The notes under the pieces: model-generated
Seen by the model: the letters and a program-made list of their open reading frames with translations, nothing else
Told to the model about the DNA's origin: nothing
Database searches by the model: none
Translations under genes and position numbers: made by a program
Origin: Anaerolineales bacterium
GTDB taxonomy: Bacteria > Chloroflexota > Anaerolineae > Anaerolineales > E44-bin32
Length of the DNA: 64,000 nt
NCBI GenBank assembly: GCA_029210945.1
Contig: JARGGH010000008.1
Location: 1-64,000 of the forward strand
Direction of reading: 5' to 3'
Shown: positions 8,815 through 17,574 of the stretch, piece by piece
How positions within the stretch are numbered: position 1 is the stretch's first letter
Layout of the letters: the number at the start of each line of letters is the position of its first letter

Positions 8815-9828
8815 ATGGCATTCAAGAGAGTATCCACGCTAATATTTCTACTTCCACTCACAATTAGCGCATGCGGCATCCGCTTCTCCAGCGAGCAAGA
8901 TGCGGACCGGCTCGTTGTGTACTCGGGGCGCAGCGAATCGCTCGTCGGTCCGATCATCGAGCAGTTCGAAGACACGTCCGGGATTCGAGTCGACGTGCGC
9001 TGGGGCGACACACCTGAACTGGCCGCCACGCTATTAGAGGAAGGCGCCAACTCGCCGGCCGACGTATTCTTCGCCCAGGACCCGGGCGGGCTGGGTGCGG
9101 TGATCGATATGCTTCAGCCCCTTCCCGATGAGATCCTCGACCAGGTTGACGTGCGCTTCCAGGATCCGCACGGGCGTTGGGTCGGCATCTCCGGCCGTGC
9201 CCGCACCCTGGTCTATAACACCTCTTCACTGAGTCAGGGCGATCTCCCCACCGACATCTGGGAACTAACCGCCCCGCGCTGGGATGGACGGGTCGGCTGG
9301 GCGCCAACAAACGCATCGTTCCAGACCATGGTGACTGCCATGCGCACCGTCTGGGGTCAGGAGGACACGCTGCGCTGGTTGATGGCGATGCAAGCCAACC
9401 ACCCGATCGCCTATGAAAAGAACACGCCCATTGTTGCTGCCGTCGGCGCTGGCGAGGTCGATCTAGGATTGGTCAACCACTACTACCTCTACCGTTTTCT
9501 GCAGGAAGAAGGCGAAGGCTTCCCGGCGCGCAATTACTTCCTGCAGGGCGGCGGACCCGGCTCCCTGGTCATGGTCGCCGGTGCAGGTATCCTCGATACT
9601 GCTTCGAACCCTGAACTCGCGGAGCAGTTCATCGATTTCCTCCTTTCCAGAGTTGCCCAGCAATATTTCGCGACGCAAACATATGAATACCCACTCGTTG
9701 ACGGGGTTGTCACTGCCCGAGAACTCCCCCCGTTAGCTGAGCTCAACGCAGCAGAGATCGACCTGGCGGATCTGGCAGACCTGCAGGGTACCGTCGCTCT
9801 GCTGCGTGAAGCAGGTGTGCTGCCCTGA
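8815..9828 (+). CDS. Ferric-iron ABC transporter substrate-binding lipoprotein (FbpA/FutA type)
   Basis: Extracytoplasmic iron-binding protein, 337 residues. It starts with a lipoprotein signal whose lipobox is ISAC at about residues 17-20, then RLVVYSGRSESLVGPII, the hallmark of the FbpA/FutA/iron-deficiency protein family. The Fe(III)-ligand tyrosines are visible in LVNHYYLYRF (about residues 220-230). The ATG at 8815 has AAAGGGA upstream; an in-frame GTG sits one codon earlier. First gene of a three-gene importer: two bases separate it from the permease and the permease overlaps the ATPase gene. Expected to deliver ferric iron to the permease and to be under the DtxR-type regulator upstream. 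Confidence 0.9.
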   Translation: MAFKRVSTLIFLLPLTISACGIRFSSEQDADRLVVYSGRSESLVGPIIEQFEDTSGIRVDVRWGDTPELAATLLEEGANSPADVFFAQDPGGLGAVIDMLQPLPDEILDQVDVRFQDPHGRWVGISGRARTLVYNTSSLSQGDLPTDIWELTAPRWDGRVGWAPTNASFQTMVTAMRTVWGQEDTLRWLMAMQANHPIAYEKNTPIVAAVGAGEVDLGLVNHYYLYRFLQEEGEGFPARNYFLQGGGPGSLVMVAGAGILDTASNPELAEQFIDFLLSRVAQQYFATQTYEYPLVDGVVTARELPPLAELNAAEIDLADLADLQGTVALLREAGVLP

Positions 9829-9830
9829 TC

Positions 9831-11465
9831 ATGGGTGAATCACTCACACCGCTTCACCGGCTGCTTGTATCTGCCGGCTATCGCCCTCGCATAGCGGCTG
9901 GGCCACCCAGACGACTGCCGATCTTATGGCTGGCCGGCTTTATAATCGCCCTCCTGCTCTTGCTGCCCGTCGCCTACTTGTTGATCCGTGTGCTTCAAGC
10001 CGACGCAACTACCTGGACATTGATCCGCTCAGCAAGCACCCGGGCTACCGTGCTGAGGACGGTGGCGCTGGCCGGCTCGGTAACAGCGGCCTCGATCCTC
10101 GTGGCGGTCCCACTGGCATGGTTGACCGTCCGGACGGACCTTCCATTAAAACGGATGTGGGCGCTGCTGACTGCTCTCCCGATGGTCATCCCGAGTTACG
10201 TGGGCGCGTATTTGATCGTCGCCTCACTTGGCCCCCGGGGAATCCTCGCTCAGATAGCCGAGGAGGTATTCGGCGTGCGGGCGTTGCCATCGATCTACGG
10301 TTTCCCCGGGGCTCTTTACGTGCTTACCTTGTTGAGCTTCCCATACATCTTGCTGACCGTTCGCGCCGCGCTGCAGGGGATCGACCCTGCGCTGGAGGAA
10401 AGTTCCCGCAGTCTCGGTAACGGACCATGGCGCACATTCTGGCAGGTAACGCTGCCTCAATTACGCCCTGCTATAGCCAGCGGCAGTCTACTGGTCGCGC
10501 TCTATGTGCTGCGCGACTTCGGCGCCGTCTCGATCATGCGCTACAACACCTTTACGCGGGTGATCTACGTGCAATATAAATCCGCATTTGATCGCGCTTC
10601 TGCCGCGGGCCTGGCGATCATCCTGGTCCTGTTGACATTGGCGCTGCTCATCGCGGAAGTGCGCACCCGCAGCCGGGCGAGTTTCGAGCGCAGTGCGACC
10701 GGTGGGATTCGCAAGGCAAGCAGCGTACGGCTTGGCCGTTGGCGCTGGCCGGCTCTGCTATTTTGCACCGGGATCGTGACGATCTCATTGATCATCCCAC
10801 TGAGCGTACTGCTCTATTGGTTGGTTCGGGGGTTAATCGCCGGTGAAACGCTCCAGCCCCTGTGGCAAGCAACTGGTAATTCGGTGTTCGCATCAGCGAT
10901 CACCGCGATTGTGGCGCTCCTCGCCGCCATTCCGGCAGTAGTATTGAGCGTCCGTCGAGCGGGTCGTTGGAACCAGCTCCCCGAACGTCTGACCTACACC
11001 GCTTATGCCCTGCCAGGCATTGTCGTGGCGTTGGCGCTCGTCTTCTTCGGAGCAAACTTTGCTCCAGCGCTTTACCAGACCCTGCTGATGCTCATCCTTG
11101 CCTACCTGATCCTCTTCCTTCCGCAGGCAGTGGGATCACTGCAGGCATCGCTGCTGCAGGTGCCGGCAAGTCTGGAGGAAGCGGCGCGCAGTATGGGCCG
11201 GCGACCATGGACGGCATTCTGGCAGATCACGTTCCCGCTGCTGCGCCCGGGAGCACTGGCCGGAATGGCGCTTGTTTTCCTGACCACGATGAAAGAGCTT
11301 CCGGCGACGCTCATCTTAAGCCCCTACAACTTCAGCACACTTGCCACACGGGTGTGGTCCGCCGTTTCCGAAGCGTTCTTCGCACAGGCTGCCGCACCTG
11401 CCCTGCTGTTGATCCTGACCTCGTCGCTGCCAATGGCAGTCATCCTCTTCCGGGAGCGGGCATGA
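9831..11465 (+). CDS. Ferric-iron ABC transporter permease, fused double domain (FbpB type)
   Basis: Integral membrane permease, 544 residues, made of two tandem BPD_transp_1 halves (about residues 30-280 and 310-540) with around 12 hydrophobic helices. Each half has the EAA loop that contacts the ATPase: EESSRSLGNGPWRTFWQVTLPQLRP and EEAARSMGRRPWTAFWQITFPLLRP. Such fused permeases belong to the Fe3+ (FbpB/SfuB) and related thiamine/phosphonate groups; the neighbouring binding protein with tyrosine ligands points to iron. It begins two bases after the binding-protein stop and ends with an ATGA overlap with the ATPase gene, showing translational coupling. Confidence 0.92.
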   Translation: MGESLTPLHRLLVSAGYRPRIAAGPPRRLPILWLAGFIIALLLLLPVAYLLIRVLQADATTWTLIRSASTRATVLRTVALAGSVTAASILVAVPLAWLTVRTDLPLKRMWALLTALPMVIPSYVGAYLIVASLGPRGILAQIAEEVFGVRALPSIYGFPGALYVLTLLSFPYILLTVRAALQGIDPALEESSRSLGNGPWRTFWQVTLPQLRPAIASGSLLVALYVLRDFGAVSIMRYNTFTRVIYVQYKSAFDRASAAGLAIILVLLTLALLIAEVRTRSRASFERSATGGIRKASSVRLGRWRWPALLFCTGIVTISLIIPLSVLLYWLVRGLIAGETLQPLWQATGNSVFASAITAIVALLAAIPAVVLSVRRAGRWNQLPERLTYTAYALPGIVVALALVFFGANFAPALYQTLLMLILAYLILFLPQAVGSLQASLLQVPASLEEAARSMGRRPWTAFWQITFPLLRPGALAGMALVFLTTMKELPATLILSPYNFSTLATRVWSAVSEAFFAQAAAPALLLILTSSLPMAVILFRERA

Positions 11466-12532
11466 GCCCGAACGCGCTGGAACTTCGAGACGTCAGCAAA
11501 TCATTCGGCTCGGTAGAGGCGGTTCGCGACCTCAGCCTGCAGGTCGCCGAAGGCGAGATCCTTGCGCTGGTCGGGCCAAGCGGATGTGGGAAGACCACCC
11601 TGCTGCGGCTGATTGCAGGGTTTGAAACCCCCGACAGCGGGACCATCACGCTGGGAAAAAAAACTGTCGCCGATGGATCGACCGAGCTCCCCCCTGAAGC
11701 GCGCGGCGTCGGGATGGTCTTTCAAGATTATGCCCTCTTCCCGCACCTCACCGTTGCCGGCAACGTCGGTTTCGGATTGGACCGCGTTCCGGCCAAAGCG
11801 CGTACGGAAACCGTCGCCGAGAAACTCGCGCTGGTCGGGCTGCAGGGTTATGCTGAGCGTATGCCAAATGAACTTTCTGGAGGTGAGAGACAGCGGGTCG
11901 CCCTGGCAAGAGCCCTGGCTCCTCAGCCGGTGATCATTCTGCTCGACGAACCTTTCAGCAACCTCGATGCCGACCGCCGCATCACGATGCGTGAAGAGGT
12001 GCGCGGCATCCTGAAAAGCGTCGCTGCAACTGCGATCCTGGTGACTCACGACCAGGAGGAAGCGCTTTATTTTGGCGATCGTCTGGCGGTTTTAAAAGCC
12101 GGCAGTCTCCAGCAGGTGGATACCCCCGAAGGAGTCTTCCACAAGCCGCTGAACGTGAGCGTCGCAGACTTCATGGGCCAGACCGAACTTGTGACAGGCG
12201 AGGTGACCCCCGTGGGGATCCACACAGAAATCGGCATGGTCCCCCAGAAAATTGATCTGCCACCAGGGACCCAGGTCCAGTTGGCCGTCCGGGCTGACGA
12301 TGTCGATATCGAGCCCCGCTCCGGGGCAGTCGCCGTGATCCGCGAACGACAGTTTAAGGGTGCCTTGAATTTGTATAAGGTTGCGCTGCCCTCCGGCCAG
12401 ATTCTTCATTCGCTCCAGCCGCATACCCTCATCCTGCCGTCAGGAACGGCTGTCGAAGTTAAGCTCGAGCCGGGACACCCGCTGGCCTGCTTCCACAATG
12501 GTAATGCAATTACCGCCGAAAGCGCGAGTTAA
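11462..12532 (+). CDS. Ferric-iron ABC transporter ATP-binding protein (FbpC type)
   Basis: ATPase of the iron importer, 356 residues. The ATG at 11462 overlaps the permease stop by four bases, which fixes the start even though the frame is open further upstream. Walker A GPSGCGKTT, Q-loop VFQDYALFPHL, signature LSGGERQRVALARAL, Walker B VIILLDEPFSNLD and the switch histidine in LVTHDQEEAL are all intact. The C-terminal third (about 240-356) is a TOBE/OB-like regulatory domain as in FbpC and PotA. Together with the two upstream genes it makes a complete ferric-iron importer. Confidence 0.93.
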   Translation: MSPNALELRDVSKSFGSVEAVRDLSLQVAEGEILALVGPSGCGKTTLLRLIAGFETPDSGTITLGKKTVADGSTELPPEARGVGMVFQDYALFPHLTVAGNVGFGLDRVPAKARTETVAEKLALVGLQGYAERMPNELSGGERQRVALARALAPQPVIILLDEPFSNLDADRRITMREEVRGILKSVAATAILVTHDQEEALYFGDRLAVLKAGSLQQVDTPEGVFHKPLNVSVADFMGQTELVTGEVTPVGIHTEIGMVPQKIDLPPGTQVQLAVRADDVDIEPRSGAVAVIRERQFKGALNLYKVALPSGQILHSLQPHTLILPSGTAVEVKLEPGHPLACFHNGNAITAESAS

Positions 12533-12789
12533 CATAGAACACGTCAGACGAGCCCACCACCCCGCTCGACATGTCAAATCAACCGGGCACGGATCGATCC
12601 TCCTCCAGGCACTTATAAACTTCGACCTCTGAAATTAAAGTGAGCACAGGAACCTACGGGCGCATCCCCGACTTCCATGCGGTCAATGGATGAGGCGACG
12701 TTCCTCCCCTTGATCTTATTTACATCTTGCAGAGGATTACCCGTAGCAGAATGCACGAGTTGGTGGAAAGTCAAATATAGATCAATCAG
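12533..12789. other. Convergent intergenic region, no feature seen
   Basis: About 260 bases between the iron ATPase gene (plus) and the cupin gene (minus). No gene, RNA or clear terminator for the plus-strand operon was recognised; the hairpin at 12790-12818 could serve both sides. Confidence 0.4.
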
Positions 12790-12818
12790 AGCCGGGGTGG
12801 CGTTGAGAATCCCCGGCT
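12790..12818 (-). terminator. Hairpin downstream of the cupin gene
   Basis: Perfect 8-bp stem AGCCGGGG (12790-12797) and CCCCGGCT (12811-12818) with a 13-base loop, just past the stop of the cupin gene. The minus-strand tail is only moderately T-rich, so termination strength is uncertain. Confidence 0.5.
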
Positions 12819-12834
12819 TACAAGATGAGCTGTG

Positions 12835-13188
12835 CTATTCCAGAATGATCGTCTTGTCCGGCTTGTTAGGAACGAGGCACAGAAACTCGAAAGGTTCCTC
12901 TCCCTTGTTCCGATACCAGTGGGGTATTCCGGCAGGGATAAACACGACATCGTCCTTCTTCACATGGAATACCTCTTCAGCGATCCCGATCTCCGCCTCG
13001 CCCTGCAGCACGTATTGTTCGTGTTCTACCTGGTTGGTATGGTTCGGCATACCGCCGCCGGGCTGGATCGCAAACCTGCGCATCGCGAAATTCGGACCTT
13101 CCTCCGCCGAAATCAAGACTTGCTTGGTGACGCCTTCGCCGTCCTTTACTGTCGTTGTCTCTAGTTCATAGCTGGCTTTAACAGACAT
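12835..13188 (-). CDS. Single-domain cupin protein
   Basis: Small cupin of 117 residues. The ATG at 13188 has GGAG eight bases upstream; an in-frame GTG five codons earlier is less likely. Cupin motif 1 is PNHTNQVEHEQYVLQGEAEI (two histidines and a glutamate as metal ligands) and motif 2 is FIPAGIPHWYRN (third histidine), so it should bind a divalent metal. Members of this group range from sugar isomerases and dioxygenases to simple binding proteins; no substrate can be assigned. An inverted repeat with arms TTATCGT/ACGATAA lies in its upstream region at 13222-13249. Monocistronic. Confidence 0.82.
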   Translation of the reverse strand: MSVKASYELETTTVKDGEGVTKQVLISAEEGPNFAMRRFAIQPGGGMPNHTNQVEHEQYVLQGEAEIGIAEEVFHVKKDDVVFIPAGIPHWYRNKGEEPFEFLCLVPNKPDKTIILE

Positions 13189-13221
13189 GATTTCGCTCCA
13201 CACTCCATTTGTTCGATTCGT

Positions 13222-13249
13222 TTATCGTCAGAACCTATTGTAACGATAA
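13222..13249. promoter_or_regulatory. Inverted repeat upstream of the cupin gene
   Basis: Arms TTATCGT (13222-13228) and ACGATAA (13243-13249) are perfect and separated by 14 bases, about 35 bases upstream of the cupin start. It may be an operator or may overlap the promoter; no matching regulator is encoded next to it. Confidence 0.4.
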
Positions 13250-13357
13250 GCCGATGATTTTGTATTCACCACGCAGAGGTGCTTGCTCAGTCCGGGAGGA
13301 CTATGCGTCTGGCAGCGCTTATTTGATCCCTCATACCCATCATTCAACGGACGATCG

Positions 13358-14107
13358 GGGAGCAAGATCGTCGTCGTGCTGCCCCCGACCAGGGTCGTCG
13401 CACGCATCTTTATGGGGATTCCTCGCTTCGCTCGGAATGACAAGTAGGAGGAACCGGCATTGACAACGTCTCACAACGCCAGGACTTACCGCGCTATGCA
13501 CATCACGGCTAATGTGTCATTCCGAGGCCGCAGGCCGAGGAATCCCTCAGACCAGTCATTGATTGAACGCTGTGGGAGCAAGATCGTCGTCGTGCTGCCC
13601 CCGACCAGGGTCGTCGCACGCATCTTTATGGGGATTCCTCGCTTCGCTCGGAATGACAAGTAGGAGGAACCGGCATTGACAACGTCTCACAACGCCAGGA
13701 CTTACCGCGCTATGCACATCACGACTAATGTGTCATTCCGAGGCCGCAGGCCGAGGAATCCCTCAGACCAGTCATTGATTGAACGTTGTGGGAGCAAGAT
13801 CGTCGTCGTGCTGCCCCCGACCGGAATCGTCATACGCATCTTTATGGGGATTCCTCGCTTCGCTCGGAATGACAAGTAGGAGGAACCGGCATTGACAACG
13901 TCTCACAACGCCAGGACTTACCGCGCTATGCACATCACGACTAATGTGTCATTCCGAGGCCACAGGCCGAGGAATCCCTCAGACCAGTCATTGATTGAAC
14001 GCTGTGGGAGCAAGATCGTCGTCGTGCTGCCCCCGACCGGAATCGTCATACGCATCTTTATGGAAATTCCTCGCTTCGCTCGGAATGACAAGTAGGAGGA
14101 ACCGGCG
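13358..14107. repeat. 216-bp tandem repeat array, about 3.5 copies
   Basis: Near-identical copies with a period of exactly 216 bases: the landmark TGACAACGTCTCACAACGCC begins at 13460, 13676 and 13892, and a partial copy precedes them from about 13358, with a more diverged stretch before it. Each unit contains a 144-bp element bounded by perfect 12-bp terminal inverted repeats TGTCATTCCGAG and CTCGGAATGACA (first one 13515-13658) plus about 70 bases of linker. Copies differ at only a few positions, for example AGGGTCGTCGC versus GGAATCGTCAT. The 67-residue open frames in each unit are an effect of the repeat, not genes. Confidence 0.95.
13515..13658. mobile_element. 144-bp MITE-like element with 12-bp terminal inverted repeats
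   Basis: One unit of the tandem array taken as the type copy. Ends are perfect inverted repeats TGTCATTCCGAG / CTCGGAATGACA, and each end can also fold on itself (TTCCGAGGCCGCAGGCCGAG and the CCTCGCTTCGCTCGG segment), like paired REP sequences. It encodes no transposase. Related GTCATTCCGAG-type repeats are widespread in bacterial intergenic DNA; movement by a helper enzyme is inference. Confidence 0.65.
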
Positions 14108-14152
14108 TTTAAAACGCGTCATGCCGTCTAGAAGGATAGCGGGATACGTGCC

Positions 14153-14446
14153 TTAGGCCACTAAATTGGAGAGGTCTTCGAACTCAGGATTGACCGATCG
14201 TATCAGATTGAGCTTCTTTTTTCGGGACCAGGATTTTATCTCCTTCTCCCGAGCGAGTGCACTCATGACTTCATCGGTAGTCTCATAGTAGATCAGTCGA
14301 TGAATCTTGTATTTCCTGGTATATCCGTGTGAAGAACCTGACCGATGATCGAAAAGTCGACGGGCAAGGTTAGAGGTCACCCCTGTGTACAACATTCCAT
14401 ACTTATTGCTCAAGATATAAACGAAATAAGTCTTGTTCTCGCCCAT
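14153..14446 (-). CDS. GIY-YIG family single-domain nuclease
   Basis: Protein of 97 residues, essentially one GIY-YIG catalytic domain: FVYILSNKYGMLYTGVTSNLARRLFDH carries the two tyrosines and the arginine, and ALAREKEIKSW carries the metal-binding glutamate. It resembles the small stand-alone UPF0213/YhbQ-like group, whose members are thought to be DNA endonucleases. The gene sits exactly between the tandem repeat array (ends about 14107) and another 144-bp element (14646-14789), facing the array. A 14-bp palindrome lies about 50 bases upstream of its start. Role in repeat movement is conjecture. Confidence 0.85.
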   Translation of the reverse strand: MGENKTYFVYILSNKYGMLYTGVTSNLARRLFDHRSGSSHGYTRKYKIHRLIYYETTDEVMSALAREKEIKSWSRKKKLNLIRSVNPEFEDLSNLVA

Positions 14447-14497
14447 ATCCCCCTGAGGATGTGTTAAATAGTGACTATAGTAGAAGATATTGACACA

Positions 14498-14511
14498 AGG
14501 TCATGACCTTT
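14498..14511. promoter_or_regulatory. Perfect 14-bp palindrome upstream of GIY-YIG gene
   Basis: AAGGTCATGACCTT is perfectly palindromic and lies about 50 bases upstream of the nuclease start at 14446. It could be an operator or a nuclease recognition site. No direct evidence for either. Confidence 0.4.
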
Positions 14512-14645
14512 GCAAACGCACATCCCACGAAACCGTTCAGCTCGTGGAGTGACATTGTACACAACCCGCCACACGATTTTTCACTTTATTAATGGGCTTC
14601 TCCACTCTCTTCGCAATCGCACCGGAGAGACGGGCAGAGTTAGTG

Positions 14646-14789
14646 TGTCATTCCGAGGCCGCAGGCCGAGGAATCCCTCAGACCAGTCATTGATTGAACG
14701 TTGTGGGAGCAAGATCGTCGTCGTGCTGCCCCCGACCGGAATCGTCGCACGCATCTTCATGAGGGTTCCTCGCTCCGCTCGGAATGACA
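14646..14789. mobile_element. Further copy of the 144-bp MITE-like element
   Basis: Same length and same terminal repeats (TGTCATTCCGAG to CTCGGAATGACA) as the units of the 13.4-14.1 kb array, with a few internal changes (ATGAGGGTTCCTCGCTCCGC). The linker after it (GTTGACAACGTCTCACAACA) is also shared, so the copy extends to about 14829. It lies on the other side of the GIY-YIG gene. Confidence 0.8.
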
Positions 14790-14870
14790 AGTATGGGAAC
14801 GGGCGTTGACAACGTCTCACAACACCAGGATGGACAGGGCAAGCGTTCCGGCTGCACAGGGCTGCCCTCA

Positions 14871-15062
14871 TCAAGGTTGTCGATCCTCCCGCCATTCTGT
14901 AATGTGGGTCTCTTCTAGGACTCTCTGCATGAGCCGGGAAAATTCCGCGGGCTCCTCAAAGAGTGGTCGGTGGCCTGAACGTTCAAAGATGACACTTTTC
15001 TTAGAGGGAGCATCAAACATCTCAAACCACTCATGGGCTAGCAACGCGCGTCCACGCTCGAT
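14871..15062 (-). pseudogene. C-terminal remnant of an alpha/beta hydrolase
   Basis: The minus strand reads 63 residues without a start codon, from after an in-frame TGA (15063-15065) to a TGA at 14871. It includes LLAHEWFEMFDAPSKKSVIF followed by ERSGHRPLFEEPAEFSRLM, the typical C-terminal segment of an alpha/beta hydrolase with the catalytic histidine in SGH. No nucleophile region exists upstream, so this is a remnant. It lies directly beside a 144-bp repeat copy, suggesting that repeat-associated rearrangement removed the rest. Confidence 0.75.
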
Positions 15063-15239
15063 TCACGCCCTGCATGTAGCGGGTCACCCAGGCGGTCTAC
15101 CGAGGGGATCCTTTACTGGCCAGATGACCAGCATAGACGCTGATACGTGAGGCGACCCAACAAATGGCTCAGAGACCTGCCTGGTTTCATGCACACGAAT
15201 TACGATTGCGCTGATAGAATCGAAACCGGAGAGCATTGG

Positions 15240-16220
15240 ATGAAACGCTGGCTGCGCTACCCTCTTACATTTCTCGCCATCCTCATCGCTGCGGCGCTGA
15301 TCCTTCCACTGGTTATCCCCATCCCACCAGCGGGTGACACCCGCCCGGTGAGCGAGCTCGCCGGTCCAGGCAGCGAGTTCATCGAGGTCAACGGCATTCG
15401 TGTACACATCAACCGCGCCGGGGAAGATGGCCTACCGCTGATCCTGCTGCACGGCTTCGGCGCCAGCCTCTTCACCTGGCGCGAGGTGCTGGATCCGCTC
15501 GCTGCGGACAGCCTGGTGGTCGCCTTCGACCGGCCGGCCTTCGGGCTCACCGAGCGCCCGCTGCCGCCCTACTCTGACGGCTTAAACCCTTGCTCGCCTT
15601 CCAGCCAGGTTGCACTGACGATCGATTTGATGGACGAACTCGGTATCGACCGAGCCGCCCTCGTCGGCAATTCAGCCGGCGGGACAATTGCGATGCTGAC
15701 CGCGCTCGAACACCCCGAGCGAGTCGCTGGCTTGGTGCTGGTCGATCCGGCAGTCTACACAAGCAGCGGAACGCTCGCCTGGGTGCGCCCCCTGCTGACC
15801 CTGCCCCAGATCCGACGCATCGGACCGCTCTTATTACGCGGCATCCGTTACACGGAAGTGGACCTGCTCGATCTTTCTTACCACGACCCAGCCAAAATTA
15901 CACCAGAGACCATCGCTGGATACAGGCTGCCGTTAGAAGCGGAGAACTGGGATAAAGCGCTCTGGGAGTTGACGCTGGCGAATGAAGTATCAGGCCTGGC
16001 CGACCGGCTGGATGAACTGCAGTTGCCGGTGCTGGTCATCACCGGCGACGACGATCGCATTGTCCCCACCGCAGATAGCATCCGCCTGGCGAGCGAGATC
16101 ACGGGCGCCGAACTCGCCGTGCTACCAGATTGCGGCCACCTCCCGCAGGAGGAATGCCCGCAGGACTTCTTAAAGGCTGCCCGGCGGTTCCTTGCAGCAC
16201 TGCCCGATCAGCCACTGTAG
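15240..16220 (+). CDS. Membrane-anchored alpha/beta-fold hydrolase
   Basis: Alpha/beta hydrolase of 326 residues. The ATG at 15240 has GGAG about nine bases upstream and opens directly on a signal anchor (WLRYPLTFLAILIAAALILP); the open frame upstream is not protein-like. Oxyanion motif LHGFGAS, nucleophile elbow GNSAGG (Ser), acid in VITGDDDRIVP (Asp) and histidine in PDCGHLPQEE complete the triad. The pattern FTWREVLDPLA and FDRPAFGLTERP resembles the haloalkane dehalogenase/epoxide hydrolase/MhpC-like group, but the substrate cannot be assigned. It should face the outside of the membrane. Stand-alone gene. Confidence 0.87.
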   Translation: MKRWLRYPLTFLAILIAAALILPLVIPIPPAGDTRPVSELAGPGSEFIEVNGIRVHINRAGEDGLPLILLHGFGASLFTWREVLDPLAADSLVVAFDRPAFGLTERPLPPYSDGLNPCSPSSQVALTIDLMDELGIDRAALVGNSAGGTIAMLTALEHPERVAGLVLVDPAVYTSSGTLAWVRPLLTLPQIRRIGPLLLRGIRYTEVDLLDLSYHDPAKITPETIAGYRLPLEAENWDKALWELTLANEVSGLADRLDELQLPVLVITGDDDRIVPTADSIRLASEITGAELAVLPDCGHLPQEECPQDFLKAARRFLAALPDQPL

Positions 16221-16513
16221 GCTCCCGGAGAGGCTATCTCCTTATAACCGGGACAAAATTGCCAACCACAGATTCACCTCACGCCCCTGCCGCAGCGAGT
16301 CGTCCGGCGCGCGGCCGCATCCGGCCGGGGGAGGCAATCCTACCCATCCGCCCCTAGCTTTCCCGACGCCTCGTTCGACCGAGCCGATCAACGCGCAACA
16401 TTAACCTGAAGATACCCGTAGTACTTCTCAAATGCAGTTGTTTACGAGAAGCGCACACAAACACATGTCCTTGAGTTCCGGCGCGGGCAGCTATCCCCTG
16501 CTTCCTATTCATC
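16221..16513. other. Intergenic region, nothing recognised
   Basis: About 290 bases between two plus-strand genes. No RNA gene, repeat or convincing terminator was seen; the ATG at 16514 lacks an obvious ribosome-binding site. Confidence 0.4.
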
Positions 16514-17299
16514 ATGCCGGGAACTGATGTGAAGCGGATCAAGGTAAGCCGAGAACACACCCCCCGCCGGATCTTAAAGGTGCTCGCGGTCTATGGCGTC
16601 CTCGTTGCCGCGCTGGTCGGCTTTCTGAACCCTGAAAACCCCGATCCGGATGCCGGCGCGATCGTTTATATGGGTCTCTCGCTCATCGCCATCTGGTGTG
16701 TGTTGGGCGGCGCAATTATGTACACCAACCGAGCCCGCTTTGTGCGCTGGGCGCGTTCGTTGGAAATCGTCTGGAAAGTCCGCTTCGTGTTGCTTTCGAT
16801 CGGATTTGCGCTCATCGAGGAGGCTGTCACCACTTCGCTGACCAACCTCGCCCCTCACTTCGGGGCGGTGAGTGCTGCTGCCCGGATCACGGTATCTACA
16901 AACTACTTCGTCACGATGTCGAACAGCGTGCTGGCGTTCATACCCTGGTTCATTTGCTGGGCCTGGATGCTCGGACGTTATGATTTCAAGCCGCTCGAGG
17001 TGATGCTGCTCTTCGGGCTGACCGGGCTGTTCGCCGAATCCACACTGGATTCGATCGTAAACCCCGAGGACCTGGCTGGCATCGGGATGTGGGTTTACAT
17101 TTATGGTTTGATAGTCTACCTCCCAGCCCTCACCGTCCCACAATCCCGGGACGTAAAGCCCGTACGCTGGTATCACATACCCGTGGCGGTCTTCCTGCCC
17201 ATGGTCTTCATCTTCCCGTTAGGCATTTACCTGATCGCCGCAACCATCGGGCGCTTCGCAAGAGGCCTGAGGGCAATCCTGCTCCCCTCGACAGAATGA
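16514..17299 (+). CDS. Polytopic membrane protein of unknown function
   Basis: Protein of 261 residues with about seven hydrophobic segments (near 22-38, 48-66, 88-104, 130-150, 160-178, 190-208 and 225-250). I do not recognise the family. A polar-in-membrane motif FALIEEAVTT sits in the third segment, reminiscent of the EE pair of CPBP intramembrane proteases, but the rest of that family's motifs are not evident. Ribosome site is weak. It stands apart from its neighbours by almost 300 bases on each side. Confidence 0.65.
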   Translation: MPGTDVKRIKVSREHTPRRILKVLAVYGVLVAALVGFLNPENPDPDAGAIVYMGLSLIAIWCVLGGAIMYTNRARFVRWARSLEIVWKVRFVLLSIGFALIEEAVTTSLTNLAPHFGAVSAAARITVSTNYFVTMSNSVLAFIPWFICWAWMLGRYDFKPLEVMLLFGLTGLFAESTLDSIVNPEDLAGIGMWVYIYGLIVYLPALTVPQSRDVKPVRWYHIPVAVFLPMVFIFPLGIYLIAATIGRFARGLRAILLPSTE

Positions 17300-17571
17300 G
17301 TGAGGTATCGCAGGTTCAGGCCATACCCCACACGCGTTCGGCGATCAATCAAGCGGCGCACCACCTGCCCGGGTTTCCGGAGATCTGTTCAGAGGGCCCC
17401 CGGGATGAGCGGATCACCACGCGCACAGGCACAAACCAGCACACACACGAGCGGAGCACCGATAAATTCGACAATGTCTCGCCGATTTGATATAAATCAC
17501 TTAAGCCATGTCAAATCCGGGCGGGATGAAGTCTTGCCCCCCGCCCGGACGATTGAGGACAAAGAAGGAAG
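17300..17571. other. Intergenic region, nothing recognised
   Basis: About 270 bases between two plus-strand genes. The short open frame across it has no family resemblance. Only the AAGGAA ribosome-binding site before the dioxygenase start stands out. Confidence 0.4.
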
Positions 17572-17574
17572 ATG

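Noticed and set aside
12677..13171. Plus-strand open frame opposite the cupin gene
   Set aside because: Antisense of a clear cupin with intact metal ligands and ribosome site.
13460..14095. Three nearly identical 67-residue open frames
   Set aside because: They arise only because the 216-bp repeat unit is a multiple of three and stop-free in one frame; sequence includes the repeat termini, not a protein fold.
13358..14107. CRISPR array
   Set aside because: Units are 216 bp and almost fully identical, with no short repeat/variable spacer alternation and no cas genes nearby.
14806..15150. Plus-strand open frame of 114 residues
   Set aside because: The interval is better explained as a minus-strand remnant of an alpha/beta hydrolase plus repeat sequence.
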